From contig NZ_FQXV01000001.1 of the NCBI RefSeq assembly GCF_900130065.1, forward strand, positions 92,572 through 156,571: 64,000 nt of DNA, in the 5' to 3' direction. This DNA comes from Sporobacter termitidis DSM 10068 (GTDB lineage Bacteria > Bacillota > Clostridia > Oscillospirales > Oscillospiraceae). The translations under genes and the position numbers were made by a program. The notes under the pieces were generated by a model. It was not told where the DNA came from, did not search any database, and saw nothing but the letters and a program-made list of their open reading frames with translations. Below are positions 1-7,979 of this stretch, in pieces (position 1 is the first letter of the stretch; each line of letters opens with the position of its first letter).

Positions 1-368
1 GTGTTGGACTGGTTCGCCGTATTAGGCATTGTACCTGTATTCGGTTTCGCCGGCATCTCAGGCATTATGCCGGTGTTCGGTTTTGCCACGTAAGGCATTG
101 TGCCGGTGTTGGATCGGTTAGCCATATTAGGCATCGCGCCTGCGTTCGGCTTCGCCGGCATTTCAGGCATGGCTTGGGCGTTCGTTCTATTCATGTATGG
201 CATGGCGCCGGCATTCATATTTGATGTGTTGCCCGCGTTGTTTATCATACCGTTGTTCGGCATACCCGTCATATTGGGCATACCGGCTGCGCCCGAGGCG
301 TTCCCCGTGTTAACCGGACGGTTTGAGCCGGCAGCGCTATTGGGACGACCGGCGCTGATCGGCTGCAT
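1..368 (-). CDS. Asn/Met/Pro-rich 35-residue-repeat protein (3' end outside window)
   Basis: The frame is open on the minus strand from an ATG at 366-368 to the left edge, about 122 codons without a stop. A strong ribosome site (GGAGGAG) lies just upstream. The protein is low complexity, rich in Asn, Pro, Met, Gly and Ala, with no membrane segment or Cys. It contains motifs such as MPEMPAKPN, SNTGTMPYVAKPNTG and AMPNMANRS. One full repeat of 35 residues (105 bp) is visible: the block at about 151-170 recurs at 46-65. An in-frame TTG 15 nt upstream (381-383) has its own GGAGG and is an alternative start. The gene is divergent from cwlD. I do not recognise the family. Composition and the spore-gene neighbour suggest a spore coat or exosporium structural protein, but that is inference. 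The plus-strand reading of this stretch is a shadow. Confidence 0.7.
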   Translation of the reverse strand, partial: MQPISAGRPNSAAGSNRPVNTGNASGAAGMPNMTGMPNNGMINNAGNTSNMNAGAMPYMNRTNAQAMPEMPAKPNAGAMPNMANRSNTGTMPYVAKPNTGIMPEMPAKPNTGTMPNTANQSN

Positions 369-430
369 ATATCTCTCCTCCAAGTGTGTTCCTCCTAGGG
401 TGCGTTTTTTGGGATAATATCTCCCGAACC

Positions 431-459
431 ATTATATGAGACTGTTTTTTCGATGTTAA
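431..459 (-). promoter_or_regulatory. sigma-A-type promoter of the edge repeat protein
   Basis: On the minus strand TTAACA (454-459) and TATAAT (431-436) are separated by exactly 17 bp. They lie about 65 nt upstream of the repeat-protein ATG. The opposite strand of the same gap must carry the cwlD promoter; CATAACAT at about 482-489 loosely resembles a sigma-E -10, but this is weak. Confidence 0.5.
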
Positions 460-511
460 AACATAAGCGTTTCCCCCTTTTCATAACATTGAATGAAAGG
501 GGAGAGGACAT

Positions 512-1285
512 GTGCGGAGATTATTTAAAAAAGCCCTGCCGACGCTTGTTATCGTCATCGTTTTTATGGCCGCAGGAATTTATTTCTTTATAAGAGGCGG
601 CGCGCACGACGGCACGGCCATAAAAGCTTCGGCAGTAAAGGGTGATCTGACCGTTATTGTCGACGCCGGGCACGGCGGGGCCGACGGCGGCGCCGTCTCT
701 CTTTCCGGTGTGAAGGAGAGCGCCGTCAACATTGATATCGCCACACGGCTGGACCTGATCCTCGGATTTTTCGGGACACACGTCGAGATGACGCGCACAT
801 CGGAAAATTTGGAATATTCGGAGAAATCCGACACGATCCGTCAGAAAAAAGCCGAGGATCAAAGCAGGCGGCTCAAGCAGATCAATTCTGCCCAGAACGC
901 CGTGCTTATCAGCATCCACCAAAACATCTATCCCAGCAGCGGGCCATTCGGCGCACAGGTGCTGTACGCGCCCACAAACGGCAGCAAGGAATTCGGCGCG
1001 GCAATGCAGCAGCTTCTCATCGACGCGCTGAACCCCAAAAACAAGCGTACGGCGGACGAGGCTCCGGACAATATCCTGCTCATGAACCACATCACCTGTC
1101 CGGCGCTCCTCATCGAGTGCGGTTTTCTCTCAAACCCGGAGGAGGAAAAACTCCTGATGACGGATACATACAGAACGAAAATCGCCGCGGTTATCGCGGC
1201 GGGATACCTGGCCAACAGAGAGAACTTGGTAGACATAAATTCCGGAGGAACAAATGAAGGGAAAGACAGCATACTTTTGTACTGA
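512..1285 (+). CDS. cwlD: N-acetylmuramoyl-L-alanine amidase CwlD (spore cortex)
   Basis: This is a 257-residue zinc amidase of the Amidase_3 family. It removes peptide side chains from muramic acid so that muramic-delta-lactam can form in the spore cortex. One N-terminal membrane segment (about residues 10-28) should place the catalytic domain outside the cytoplasmic membrane of the forespore or mother cell. The zinc-site pattern is visible: DAGHGG (H54), E69, SIHQN (H136) and IECGFLSN (E202). The start is GTG, because the overlapping ATG at 510 is out of frame, and a GGGGAGAGG ribosome site precedes it. The last 32 nt overlap radA, so the two genes are probably cotranscribed. Length and motifs fit CwlD better than a vegetative CwlC-type amidase, since there are no SPOR or SLH repeats. 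Confidence 0.88.
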   Translation: MRRLFKKALPTLVIVIVFMAAGIYFFIRGGAHDGTAIKASAVKGDLTVIVDAGHGGADGGAVSLSGVKESAVNIDIATRLDLILGFFGTHVEMTRTSENLEYSEKSDTIRQKKAEDQSRRLKQINSAQNAVLISIHQNIYPSSGPFGAQVLYAPTNGSKEFGAAMQQLLIDALNPKNKRTADEAPDNILLMNHITCPALLIECGFLSNPEEEKLLMTDTYRTKIAAVIAAGYLANRENLVDINSGGTNEGKDSILLY

Positions 1286-2612
1286 GTGCGGCAATGAGAC
1301 GCCGAAATGGCAGGGGAAATGCGCCGCCTGCGGCAGCTGGAACACCATTGTCGAGCAGCCGGTCGCGGTAAAAACAAAGTCGTCGGCAGTACCGGCGGCG
1401 CAGAGCAGGAGCCAGCCAAAGCTCCTGGGAGAGCTGGACGGTTCGAAGGAACTGCGCTTTGACACGGGCCTTGGCGAGCTCGATCGAGTTTTGGGCGGCG
1501 GGGCAGTAACGGGATCGCTTGTGCTGGTGGGCGGCGCGCCTGGTATCGGGAAATCGACGCTGCTCCTGCAGATATGCGGTCATCTCGGCCAAAAATATAA
1601 AATACTCTATGTGACAGGCGAGGAGTCGGAGCGGCAGCTGAAGATGCGCGCCGAGCGCCTGCATGTCAAGAGCGGCGAATTTTATGTATACGCCGAGACG
1701 GAGCTCAATGAAATTTTGACGGCGGCCGAAACACTCTCGCCCGACGTTATGATCATCGACTCGATACAGACGCTCTATAATCCGGAGATGAGCTCCTCAC
1801 CGGGCTCGGTGGGGCAGGTCAAGGAGTGCACGATGTCGCTCCTGCAGCTGTCGAAAAGCCGCGGCATCACGATATTTCTTATCGGCCATGTCAATAAGGA
1901 AGGCGCCATCGCCGGCCCGAAGGTCCTGGAGCATATGGTGGACTGCGTACTTTATTTTGAGGGTGAGCAGTCGGCAAACTACAGGATGCTGCGCGCCGCC
2001 AAAAACCGTTTCGGCTCCACAAACGAGCTGGGCGTCTTTGAAATGCGGGAGACGGGCCTTGTGGAGGTGGCCAACCCCTCGGAGCTGCTGCTTTCTGGCC
2101 GGCCTCTGGCTGCGCCGGGAACATGCGTCACCTGCGTCATGGAAGGGACGCGCCCCATCCTCGCGGAGGTCCAGGCCCTTGTGGCGCCAAGCTGTTATAA
2201 CGTACCCCGGCGGAATTCAAACGGCATTGACTACAACAGGGCAATGATGCTGCTGGCCGTGCTGGAAAAGCGCAGTGGTCTGCGCGTTTCCGGCTGCGAC
2301 GCGTACATCAACGTCATCGGCGGGCTGACGCTGGACGAGCCCTCCGCCGATTTGGCGGCAGTTCTGGCGCTGGCCTCCAGCTTTAAGGACATGCCCGTAG
2401 GGGACGATCTGGTAGCCATCGGCGAGGTCGGGCTGACAGGGGAGCTGCGCCCGGTGACTCAGATGAGCCAGCGGCTTTCGGAAATCGCGCGGCTCGGCTT
2501 CAAGCGATGCCTCGTCCCGAAAAACTCCGCCGGAAAAATCGCCGTACCGGATGGCCTTCGCGTTGTGACGGCAAAGTCGATTTCCGAAGCCGTCGGACTG
2601 GCGCTCGGCTGA
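1254..2612 (+). CDS. radA: DNA repair protein RadA (Sms)
   Basis: This is a full-length 452-residue RadA, a RecA-like branch-migration ATPase acting in recombinational repair. Parts visible in order are an N-terminal C4 zinc finger (C9, C12, C23, C26), a Walker A GGAPGIGKS at about 93-101, and the RadA signature KNRFGSTNELGVF near residue 250. A Lon-protease-like C-terminal domain ends the protein. The ATG at 1254 lies inside the cwlD 3' end (32-nt overlap), behind an AGGA-containing ribosome site (AATTCCGGAGGAACAA). The TGA at 2610-2612 directly abuts the stop of the convergent small gene, leaving no intergenic base. Confidence 0.95.
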   Translation: MKGKTAYFCTECGNETPKWQGKCAACGSWNTIVEQPVAVKTKSSAVPAAQSRSQPKLLGELDGSKELRFDTGLGELDRVLGGGAVTGSLVLVGGAPGIGKSTLLLQICGHLGQKYKILYVTGEESERQLKMRAERLHVKSGEFYVYAETELNEILTAAETLSPDVMIIDSIQTLYNPEMSSSPGSVGQVKECTMSLLQLSKSRGITIFLIGHVNKEGAIAGPKVLEHMVDCVLYFEGEQSANYRMLRAAKNRFGSTNELGVFEMRETGLVEVANPSELLLSGRPLAAPGTCVTCVMEGTRPILAEVQALVAPSCYNVPRRNSNGIDYNRAMMLLAVLEKRSGLRVSGCDAYINVIGGLTLDEPSADLAAVLALASSFKDMPVGDDLVAIGEVGLTGELRPVTQMSQRLSEIARLGFKRCLVPKNSAGKIAVPDGLRVVTAKSISEAVGLALG

Positions 2613-2747
2613 TTATTTCTGCCGTTTGATGTAGTGCACGCAGTTGTCGGACGCCGGTTCCGGCTTGCCGCGCGAGGCTGCGCGCTCCAAGCTGCAGTAA
2701 CCTTCTTTTTGATAAACGCAATCGCCTGTACATGGGATCAAACTCAT
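2613..2747 (-). CDS. 44-residue Cys-rich small protein
   Basis: A short minus-strand ORF begins with ATG at 2745-2747, 8 nt behind a strong GGAGGT site, and ends with TAA at 2613-2615, touching the radA stop. The product starts MSLIPCTGDCVYQKEGYCSL and has four Cys (C6, C10, C18, C36) plus a C-terminal CVHYIKR, so it could form a small metal-binding fold. I recall similar tiny proteins in clostridial genomes, but no experimentally defined function. Expression independent of radA is implied by its own ribosome site and opposite orientation. It is easily missed by gene callers because of its length. Confidence 0.72.
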   Translation of the reverse strand: MSLIPCTGDCVYQKEGYCSLERAASRGKPEPASDNCVHYIKRQK

Positions 2748-2872
2748 ATTATGTTACCTCCAGGGCTAGTTTGCGCAGATGACATAAAATTATAATCACA
2801 ATTATGAGGGGCGGCTTTCAGCCTGCGGAAATTTCTGCAAAATATGCGGCCTGTGTCCAGGATGTCACAGGT

Positions 2873-2908
2873 CCGCTAAATTTTTGACAAAAAATTAAAA
2901 TTTAGCGG
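2873..2908. repeat. Perfect 12-bp inverted repeat upstream of glycosidase gene
   Basis: CCGCTAAATTTT (2873-2884) pairs perfectly with AAAATTTAGCGG (2897-2908) around a 12-nt loop, followed by CTTTATTTTT on the plus strand. It could be a weak terminator catching radA read-through, or an operator for the downstream gene. A shorter repeat, CCTGTG/CACAGG, lies just before it (2850-2871). A TATAAT at 2932-2937 lies just downstream of it but has only a weak -35. Confidence 0.6.
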
Positions 2909-2979
2909 CTTTATTTTTCGTACGTATGCGTTATAATAAAGCGTCATGCATTAAATCAAAAGCAGCAAGGAAAGATCGA

Positions 2980-4575
2980 ATGGCAAGGGCAATATCAAAA
3001 ACCGTTCTCTTCGGCGGAAAAACCAAGCAGATACATAAAATCGAGCCGGCGGCTGAGAAGTCGGCAAAGCGGCGTTCCGGGAAAGCAAAGAAGCGGCTCA
3101 TTGTTTCAGCGTGCGTACTGGCCGTCCTGGCCGGCATCTACTGTACAGCCGTTTTCTCCAACATTCCTTTTATTAAGAAATGGCGCGATATCTACATAGA
3201 AACGGCAATGGAAACGCTCAATCACAAATGGCTGGCAACGGCCTTTATTCCGGCGTCCGTTATCGACGCGGTTATGGACGAGCAGAACAGGATCATCGCG
3301 GAGCAGCAAAATCTGAAGAGCGCCTGGGGGGACGCGTCGGAATTTTCCGACGTTCTCAGCGACAGCGACGATACGACGGCAGCCTTCTTCGAGGAGTTTA
3401 AGCAGCTGGATCAAGTGTCGTTCAACGCTTATATCGACACGCACCCAGAGGTTCTCGACAATGGATATGCCCATCTTTTGATCAATGAGGCGGGCCTCAA
3501 GGACAAGGGAACAACCATCAAAACGACGCAGGGGGACCAGGTCCTGGCGGTGGACGCAGAAAACGGCATTATCATCGTTAAAATCACAGGCGACGGCTAT
3601 GCGGGTAAAATGGCCATCGTCGAAGACCCGTCGCGTGTCGGCGTCGGCGTCGCGCAGACGCTCGGGTCCAGCGGACAGTCGGTAGCGCAGATCGCCAAAG
3701 CCAACGACGCCATTCTCGCCATCAATGCCAGCGGCTTTGCGGACTTTCAGGGCACCGGCAACGGCGGCAAGGTCATGGGACTGCTGATCTCCAATGGAAA
3801 AAAATACAGCGACGCGCTCAGCGGCACTTTCATGAATATTGGTTTCGGCCTTAATAACAGGCTTTATATCGGCGTATCCACAAAGGATATGACGTACAGA
3901 GACGCTGTGCAGTTTCTCCCGGCGCTCGTGGTCAACGGCGATAACGTCATTGAGGATAAAACCTTCAAAAAGGGGACCACGGCGTTCGGCATCCAGCCCC
4001 GCACGGCCATCGGACAAGCCGCCGACGGTACCGTTCTGCTGCTGGCTATCGATGGCAGAAAGCCCGGCTACAGCCTTGGCTGCACCGTGGAAGACTGCGC
4101 CGATATTCTGTTGAGGTACAACGCCGTGCAGGCCTCGAACCTGGACGGCGGCAGCAGCACCGTGATGGTCTTCAGGGGAAAGGAAATCACCGATCCCGCC
4201 GACAGCACGGATTACGGCAGGCCCGTACCCGACGCTATTATCGTCATGTCTGCCGAGGGCGTACTGAACAGGCCGGACGTCCGTGTTTCAAGCGGCGGGA
4301 GCAAGAGTGCCGCCGGCAGCGGTTCCTCCGGTACCAAGACGGACAGCGGCAAGCCCAGCCCATCGCCGACGCCCGACAAGGTCACGACCCCCAGTCCATC
4401 GGCGGAAGCGCCCTCAGAGAGCCCATCGCCGTCAGTAACGCCGGACACGGAGCCCAGCGACAGTCCGCCGCCGTCGGCGTCAGCCTCACCTGACGTATCC
4501 CCGGACAGCAGCCCCTCAGCAGATATTGTCCCAAGCGAGGCTCCGCCCGTGACCGCCGACGCCAATTTATCATGA
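2980..4575 (+). CDS. Membrane-anchored phosphodiester glycosidase (NAGPA domain)
   Basis: The product is 531 residues. A basic N-terminus and one membrane segment (RLIVSACVLAVLAGIYC) are followed by an extracytoplasmic NAGPA-type domain (phosphodiester N-acetylglucosaminidase, once called exopolysaccharide biosynthesis protein). Diagnostic pieces are AINASGF, FGIQPRTAIGQ, LLLAIDGRKPGYSLG and ASNLDGGSSTVMV. The last 90 residues or so are a Ser/Pro-rich disordered tail, probably lying in the wall. The frame opens at 2926, but the ATG at 2980 has a ribosome site (AAGGAAAG), whereas the upstream ATG at 2926 overlaps a likely -10 (TATAAT), so 2980 is preferred. The family cleaves GlcNAc phosphodiesters in wall or capsule polymers; the substrate here is unknown. 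Confidence 0.85.
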   Translation: MARAISKTVLFGGKTKQIHKIEPAAEKSAKRRSGKAKKRLIVSACVLAVLAGIYCTAVFSNIPFIKKWRDIYIETAMETLNHKWLATAFIPASVIDAVMDEQNRIIAEQQNLKSAWGDASEFSDVLSDSDDTTAAFFEEFKQLDQVSFNAYIDTHPEVLDNGYAHLLINEAGLKDKGTTIKTTQGDQVLAVDAENGIIIVKITGDGYAGKMAIVEDPSRVGVGVAQTLGSSGQSVAQIAKANDAILAINASGFADFQGTGNGGKVMGLLISNGKKYSDALSGTFMNIGFGLNNRLYIGVSTKDMTYRDAVQFLPALVVNGDNVIEDKTFKKGTTAFGIQPRTAIGQAADGTVLLLAIDGRKPGYSLGCTVEDCADILLRYNAVQASNLDGGSSTVMVFRGKEITDPADSTDYGRPVPDAIIVMSAEGVLNRPDVRVSSGGSKSAAGSGSSGTKTDSGKPSPSPTPDKVTTPSPSAEAPSESPSPSVTPDTEPSDSPPPSASASPDVSPDSSPSADIVPSEAPPVTADANLS

Positions 4576-4646
4576 CCCGGTCCCCTGTTGGCGTATTCGG
4601 CAGGGAGGAGAGGGTATATTCGTAACAAATGACATGTTCGTAACGA

Positions 4647-4675
4647 TTGACACATTTGAAACAAAAGAATATAAT
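4647..4675 (+). promoter_or_regulatory. Consensus sigma-A promoter
   Basis: TTGACA at 4647-4652 and TATAAT at 4670-4675 are separated by 17 bp, a perfect vegetative consensus. Transcription would start about 35 nt before the SRPBCC ATG at 4717. Confidence 0.8.
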
Positions 4676-4716
4676 AATATATAGTTATTATAACTCTCTT
4701 GTCAGAAGGTGATCAT

Positions 4717-5061
4717 ATGAGCTCATTGACAGTTACGACAATGGTTGAGGCGCCGATCGTCAGCGTATGGGATTATTGGAACAAGCCGGAGCATATCGTC
4801 AGCTGGTATTCCGCACAGAACAGCCGGCGTCCGCTGAACGCCGCCGGAATTTTTTCTGAAATCGAGTTTCTTAAAAAGCTCAGCTTTAAGCTCTCCGACG
4901 ACAAAACCGTCTTTATCAGTTTCTCCGGAAACAACTGCAATACCGTCGTCACAGGGACATTCGAGCTTGCGGATGTCAATCCCGAAAAGCAGCGAGATAT
5001 TTGTCAGAGCATTCTGGACCAGTTTAAGAAATACGCCGAATCAAACTATGGATGCTGCTGA
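4717..5061 (+). CDS. Short SRPBCC/AHSA1-like protein
   Basis: This 114-residue soluble protein has an N-terminus (TTMVEAPIVSVWDYWNKPEH) that matches the opening strand and helix of SRPBCC/START-fold AHSA1 proteins, which bind hydrophobic ligands or Hsp90-type chaperones. The family is usually 135-160 residues; here the middle of the fold is shortened, and the protein ends in YGCC. The frame is open from a TTG at 4699, but the ATG at 4717 follows AGAAGGTG at the right distance. The gene is monocistronic, between a perfect promoter and a strong terminator. The ligand cannot be told from sequence. Confidence 0.68.
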   Translation: MSSLTVTTMVEAPIVSVWDYWNKPEHIVSWYSAQNSRRPLNAAGIFSEIEFLKKLSFKLSDDKTVFISFSGNNCNTVVTGTFELADVNPEKQRDICQSILDQFKKYAESNYGCC

Positions 5062-5138
5062 AAGTATGCGCAGTATTCGACAACTTATGATAAAACACTT
5101 CATAAATAATGCGTGCCGTTATCACAGCGGTCATATAT

Positions 5139-5166
5139 AAAACGCCCCAAACCGGGGCGTTTTGAT
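5139..5166 (+). terminator. Rho-independent terminator of the SRPBCC gene
   Basis: AAAACGCCCC (5139-5148) and GGGGCGTTTT (5154-5163) form a perfect 10-bp stem with a 5-nt loop, ending in a T-rich tract. Confidence 0.85.
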
Positions 5167-5209
5167 TTATAGCTTTATATACGCTGATTCAGGTTAAAAA
5201 CCTCCACTC

Positions 5210-5258
5210 AATTGAACAAAATTTTTATTTTGTTCAATTATTGGTAAAGTTGCCAATA
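5210..5258. repeat. Two inverted repeats upstream of the recombinase gene
   Basis: AATTGAACAAAAT (5210-5222) and ATTTTGTTCAATT (5227-5239) are perfect 13-bp arms around TTTT. Read as 11-bp arms they flank an 8-bp centre, a geometry like Xer core sites. Immediately after it, TATTGG (5239-5244) pairs with CCAATA (5253-5258). The pair sits about 75-120 nt upstream of the recombinase ATG. It may be a recombinase or repressor binding site; it lacks a T-run that would mark a terminator. Confidence 0.6.
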
Positions 5259-5329
5259 GACCTCCCCGAGAAAAAATAGTATGATGCTATTCGGATAAAC
5301 CTGCCATTCTGGAGCAATCGAGGTTTTGT

Positions 5330-6331
5330 ATGGATTATATTAAAGAAGCGCCGGAGATACTCCGGGAATTTCTTGTTTATCATGAGACGATCAAGGGTCA
5401 TTCAAAAAAAACGACCGACGAATATTTTCTCGACCTTCGGACGATGTTCCGATTTTTGAAGCAGCAAAAAGGCCTGGTGCCGCGCGGGACGGAATTCGAG
5501 GATATTCCCATCGACGACGTTGACCTGGAGTTTGTACGGAATATCACGCTGTCCGATATCTACGGGTATCTCGCATATCTGGCGCGCGACCGCGAAAAGA
5601 ACAGCCGCAGCGTCCGGCCCGGCCACGGCCTTACGGCGACCTCCCGCGCCCGCAAGGTCGCGACGATCCGCTCGTATTTCAAATATCTGACGGTCAAGAC
5701 AAAGCAGCTTGAAAAAAACCCGGTGGCCGATCTGGATTCGCCGAAAACAGCCAAGACGCTGCCCCGCTACCTGAGCCTGGACGAGAGCACGCAGCTTTTG
5801 TCCGCAGTGGACGGCAGCCACAAGGAACGCGACTACTGCATCATCACGCTGTTTTTAAACTGCGGCCTGCGCATCTCGGAGCTGGCCGGGCTTGACCTGA
5901 CAGACATCCACGCCGATTCCCTGCGCGTTTTCGGCAAAGGCGGAAAAGAGCGCATCGTCTATCTTAACGATGCCTGCGCCGAAGCGATCAACGACTACCT
6001 GAAGCTCCGCCGGGACATCAAAGCCCTGGACAGCCGCGCGCTGTTTCTGTCGTCACGCAAGACGCGCATCACCAAATCGACGATACACCATCTCGTCAAG
6101 ACGCATTTGGCCTCAGCCGGCCTTGACGCCAGCAAATATTCTTCCCACAAGCTCCGCCATACCGCCGCCACCCTCCTGCTCCGCAACGGCGTCGACGTCC
6201 GCACGCTTCAGGAGCTTCTCGGACACGAGCATCTGAACACCACGCAGATCTATACCCATGTGGAAAACGACAGCTTACGCGAGGCGGCCGCCCTCTCTCC
6301 CCTGTCTAAAATCAAAAAAAAAGAAAAATAG
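5330..6331 (+). CDS. Tyrosine recombinase, XerC/XerD-like
   Basis: The product is a 333-residue phage-integrase-family recombinase: an N-terminal SAM-like core-binding domain (residues 5-125) and a C-terminal catalytic domain. The full catalytic set is visible: R181 (CGLRISEL), K205, H273 and R276 (SSHKLRHTAA), H299 (LLGHEHLNTT) and nucleophile Y308. Length and lack of extra domains fit a chromosomal Xer protein that resolves dimers at dif, not a phage integrase, and no phage or conjugative genes are nearby. It is about 35 residues longer than typical XerC/D because of an insert near residues 48-65. Monocistronic, with a terminator after it. Whether it is the XerC or the XerD partner, or acts alone, cannot be decided here. 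Confidence 0.85.
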   Translation: MDYIKEAPEILREFLVYHETIKGHSKKTTDEYFLDLRTMFRFLKQQKGLVPRGTEFEDIPIDDVDLEFVRNITLSDIYGYLAYLARDREKNSRSVRPGHGLTATSRARKVATIRSYFKYLTVKTKQLEKNPVADLDSPKTAKTLPRYLSLDESTQLLSAVDGSHKERDYCIITLFLNCGLRISELAGLDLTDIHADSLRVFGKGGKERIVYLNDACAEAINDYLKLRRDIKALDSRALFLSSRKTRITKSTIHHLVKTHLASAGLDASKYSSHKLRHTAATLLLRNGVDVRTLQELLGHEHLNTTQIYTHVENDSLREAAALSPLSKIKKKEK

Positions 6332-6351
6332 GTCTGCGCAAAGCTGTAAAG

Positions 6352-6385
6352 AAAAGCTCCCCGGCCCAAAGCTGAGGAGCTTTTT
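6352..6385 (+). terminator. Terminator after the recombinase gene
   Basis: AAAAGCTCC (6352-6360) pairs with GGAGCTTTT (6376-6384) over a 15-nt loop and ends in TTTTT. The A-rich left flank means it may also stop the convergent sipL-like gene. Confidence 0.78.
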
Positions 6386-6406
6386 GCTTAATTTTTTCAA
6401 TATGTA

Positions 6407-7948
6407 CTACCGCTTTTTAGGGATAATCAGTAATTGCCCAGCGTTCACATTTTCTTCTTTTTCGATACCGTTGGCGGCAAGGATGAGCCTGGAGGTGGAG
6501 CTGTGCTTTTTCGCCAGCTTCCAGAGGGAGTCTCCTTTGGCGGCGCGGTAAACCACAAGAGACGGCGCCTTTGTATTGTCCAGCGGCGTGGTATCGTCGT
6601 AGGAGAGCCCGGAGAGCGATTTGACCTGCTTCTGCGCCGACTCCGTGACCGTGATGTCGACAGGGATGCGCAGCTCGATGCCGTTGCCGACGCCCACGCC
6701 GTAGACATCCTTACCGCAGCTGGCGTTGGCTGAGCATTTCGCGTTCGGGTTCATCTCAGCGTTTGCCTCCACGTCGTACTGACGCGTGCACGACATGGCG
6801 CGGCCGTCGTCGCTGACATAGAGGGCGCTGACAAAAATCGGGGCCCGGAGGAGCGCGCCGTTGGGCTGGGGTGTGCTCATCACGGCGCCGGAGTGGGTAT
6901 TGAGCGCGATGACACGGGCAACGGGCGTCGGTGTCTCCATGACGCCGTGAAAGACAGCGCCTGTTTTGGAGATGTTTTTGCTGTCGAAGAAATAGTCTGT
7001 CGTTTCCTGCTCCAGCTTGAACTTCGTGCTGTACATATCGGAGATATAGGAGATAGTTTTCCGTTCCGAGGTGATGCACTGCGCAACGGCGTGAATTTCC
7101 ATGATGATCGTCCGGCCCTCTGGGTTGTGCGGCGACTGCTCGCAGTCAAAATAAGCGTTGGTCAGCATGAGCGTGATGCCGAAGCCGCTGTCGCCCATGG
7201 CGTTATCCAGTTCGATGATCTGCGAAAACTCCGAGGAGAAGTCCGACTTCGCCAGCTCGCCCCCGCCCTGCGGATTGTACAGGAGCGAAATATTCAGCGT
7301 GCCCCGCAGAATAAGCTTGCTGCCCACGACTTTTGTATCCTCAGGCGTAACAGCGACCCGGTATTTTAAAATCTCGCCCACAGGCGGATTTGCGGCCGGG
7401 ACGGTCAGCTCATCGGAAATGACGAAGGTTTTTTCCTTGATACCCGTTGTCGTGAAGATATCGAAGCTGTCCGTTAAAAGCTCGATGCCGGCGTCGCCGT
7501 CCTCTTCAAGGCCGGAGGAAATAAAAAGCTCCGCATCGTTATAGCAGGTCAGTTCTGTCAGAAGGTCCACACGGGCGACGATTTTCCGCGGATTGATCAT
7601 GGAGGCGTCCGCCGATGAGACGGAAACATTGGCCGCCACTTTTGTATTCTGATTGATTTCGCCCTCGTTGGCGGACGCCGTAAACGGAATCTCCAGTTCC
7701 ATTTTACGAACGCCGCTCTCGCCTTCCGGACAATAGATAACGGTTGTCGCGGCAACGCCCGAAACCGACACGCGGCCGTTATCGGTGGATTTGCTCCTCA
7801 AAAACACCGTGGCGTCAGTGTCGACGATCCGCAGAATGTCGGGGAGAGCATCAGGGACGATCATCTCCATTGTCTCCTCGTGCGCCAGGCTTGTACTGAG
7901 AACGCTCTTAACGTAGTTGACTTTTTCCTTGTTGAGATATATGTCCAT
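6407..7948 (-). CDS. SipL-like DUF3794/LysM spore coat assembly protein
   Basis: This 513-residue protein has repeated DUF3794 domains (about residues 35-130, 175-270 and 300-420) and a C-terminal LysM motif, from VYRAAKGDSLWKLAKKHS to IIPKKR, about 468-512. The architecture matches SipL of Clostridioides difficile, which binds SpoIVA and recruits the coat to the forespore; the LysM domain makes that contact. No signal peptide, so it acts in the mother-cell cytoplasm. The start ATG is preceded by AAGGAGAGG. A sigma-E-like promoter about 30 nt upstream fits mother-cell expression. Other DUF3794 proteins exist in this group, so orthology to SipL itself is likely but not proven. Confidence 0.82.
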   Translation of the reverse strand: MDIYLNKEKVNYVKSVLSTSLAHEETMEMIVPDALPDILRIVDTDATVFLRSKSTDNGRVSVSGVAATTVIYCPEGESGVRKMELEIPFTASANEGEINQNTKVAANVSVSSADASMINPRKIVARVDLLTELTCYNDAELFISSGLEEDGDAGIELLTDSFDIFTTTGIKEKTFVISDELTVPAANPPVGEILKYRVAVTPEDTKVVGSKLILRGTLNISLLYNPQGGGELAKSDFSSEFSQIIELDNAMGDSGFGITLMLTNAYFDCEQSPHNPEGRTIIMEIHAVAQCITSERKTISYISDMYSTKFKLEQETTDYFFDSKNISKTGAVFHGVMETPTPVARVIALNTHSGAVMSTPQPNGALLRAPIFVSALYVSDDGRAMSCTRQYDVEANAEMNPNAKCSANASCGKDVYGVGVGNGIELRIPVDITVTESAQKQVKSLSGLSYDDTTPLDNTKAPSLVVYRAAKGDSLWKLAKKHSSTSRLILAANGIEKEENVNAGQLLIIPKKR

Positions 7949-7979
7949 AAATGTCCTCTCCTTAAATGATTTCTTCTAA

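Noticed and set aside
100-417. 105-codon plus-strand frame rich in Pro, Ala, Phe and Gly
   Set aside because: It is the antisense shadow of the minus-strand repeat gene that has a ribosome site and regular 35-residue repeats; the plus frame has neither.
2884-2889. TTGACA as a -35 box for the glycosidase gene
   Set aside because: No acceptable -10 lies 16-18 bp downstream, and the hexamer falls in the loop of the inverted repeat.
5330-6331. Phage or integrative-element integrase
   Set aside because: No att site, tRNA, phage or conjugation genes are near, and composition matches the chromosome; a housekeeping Xer role fits better.
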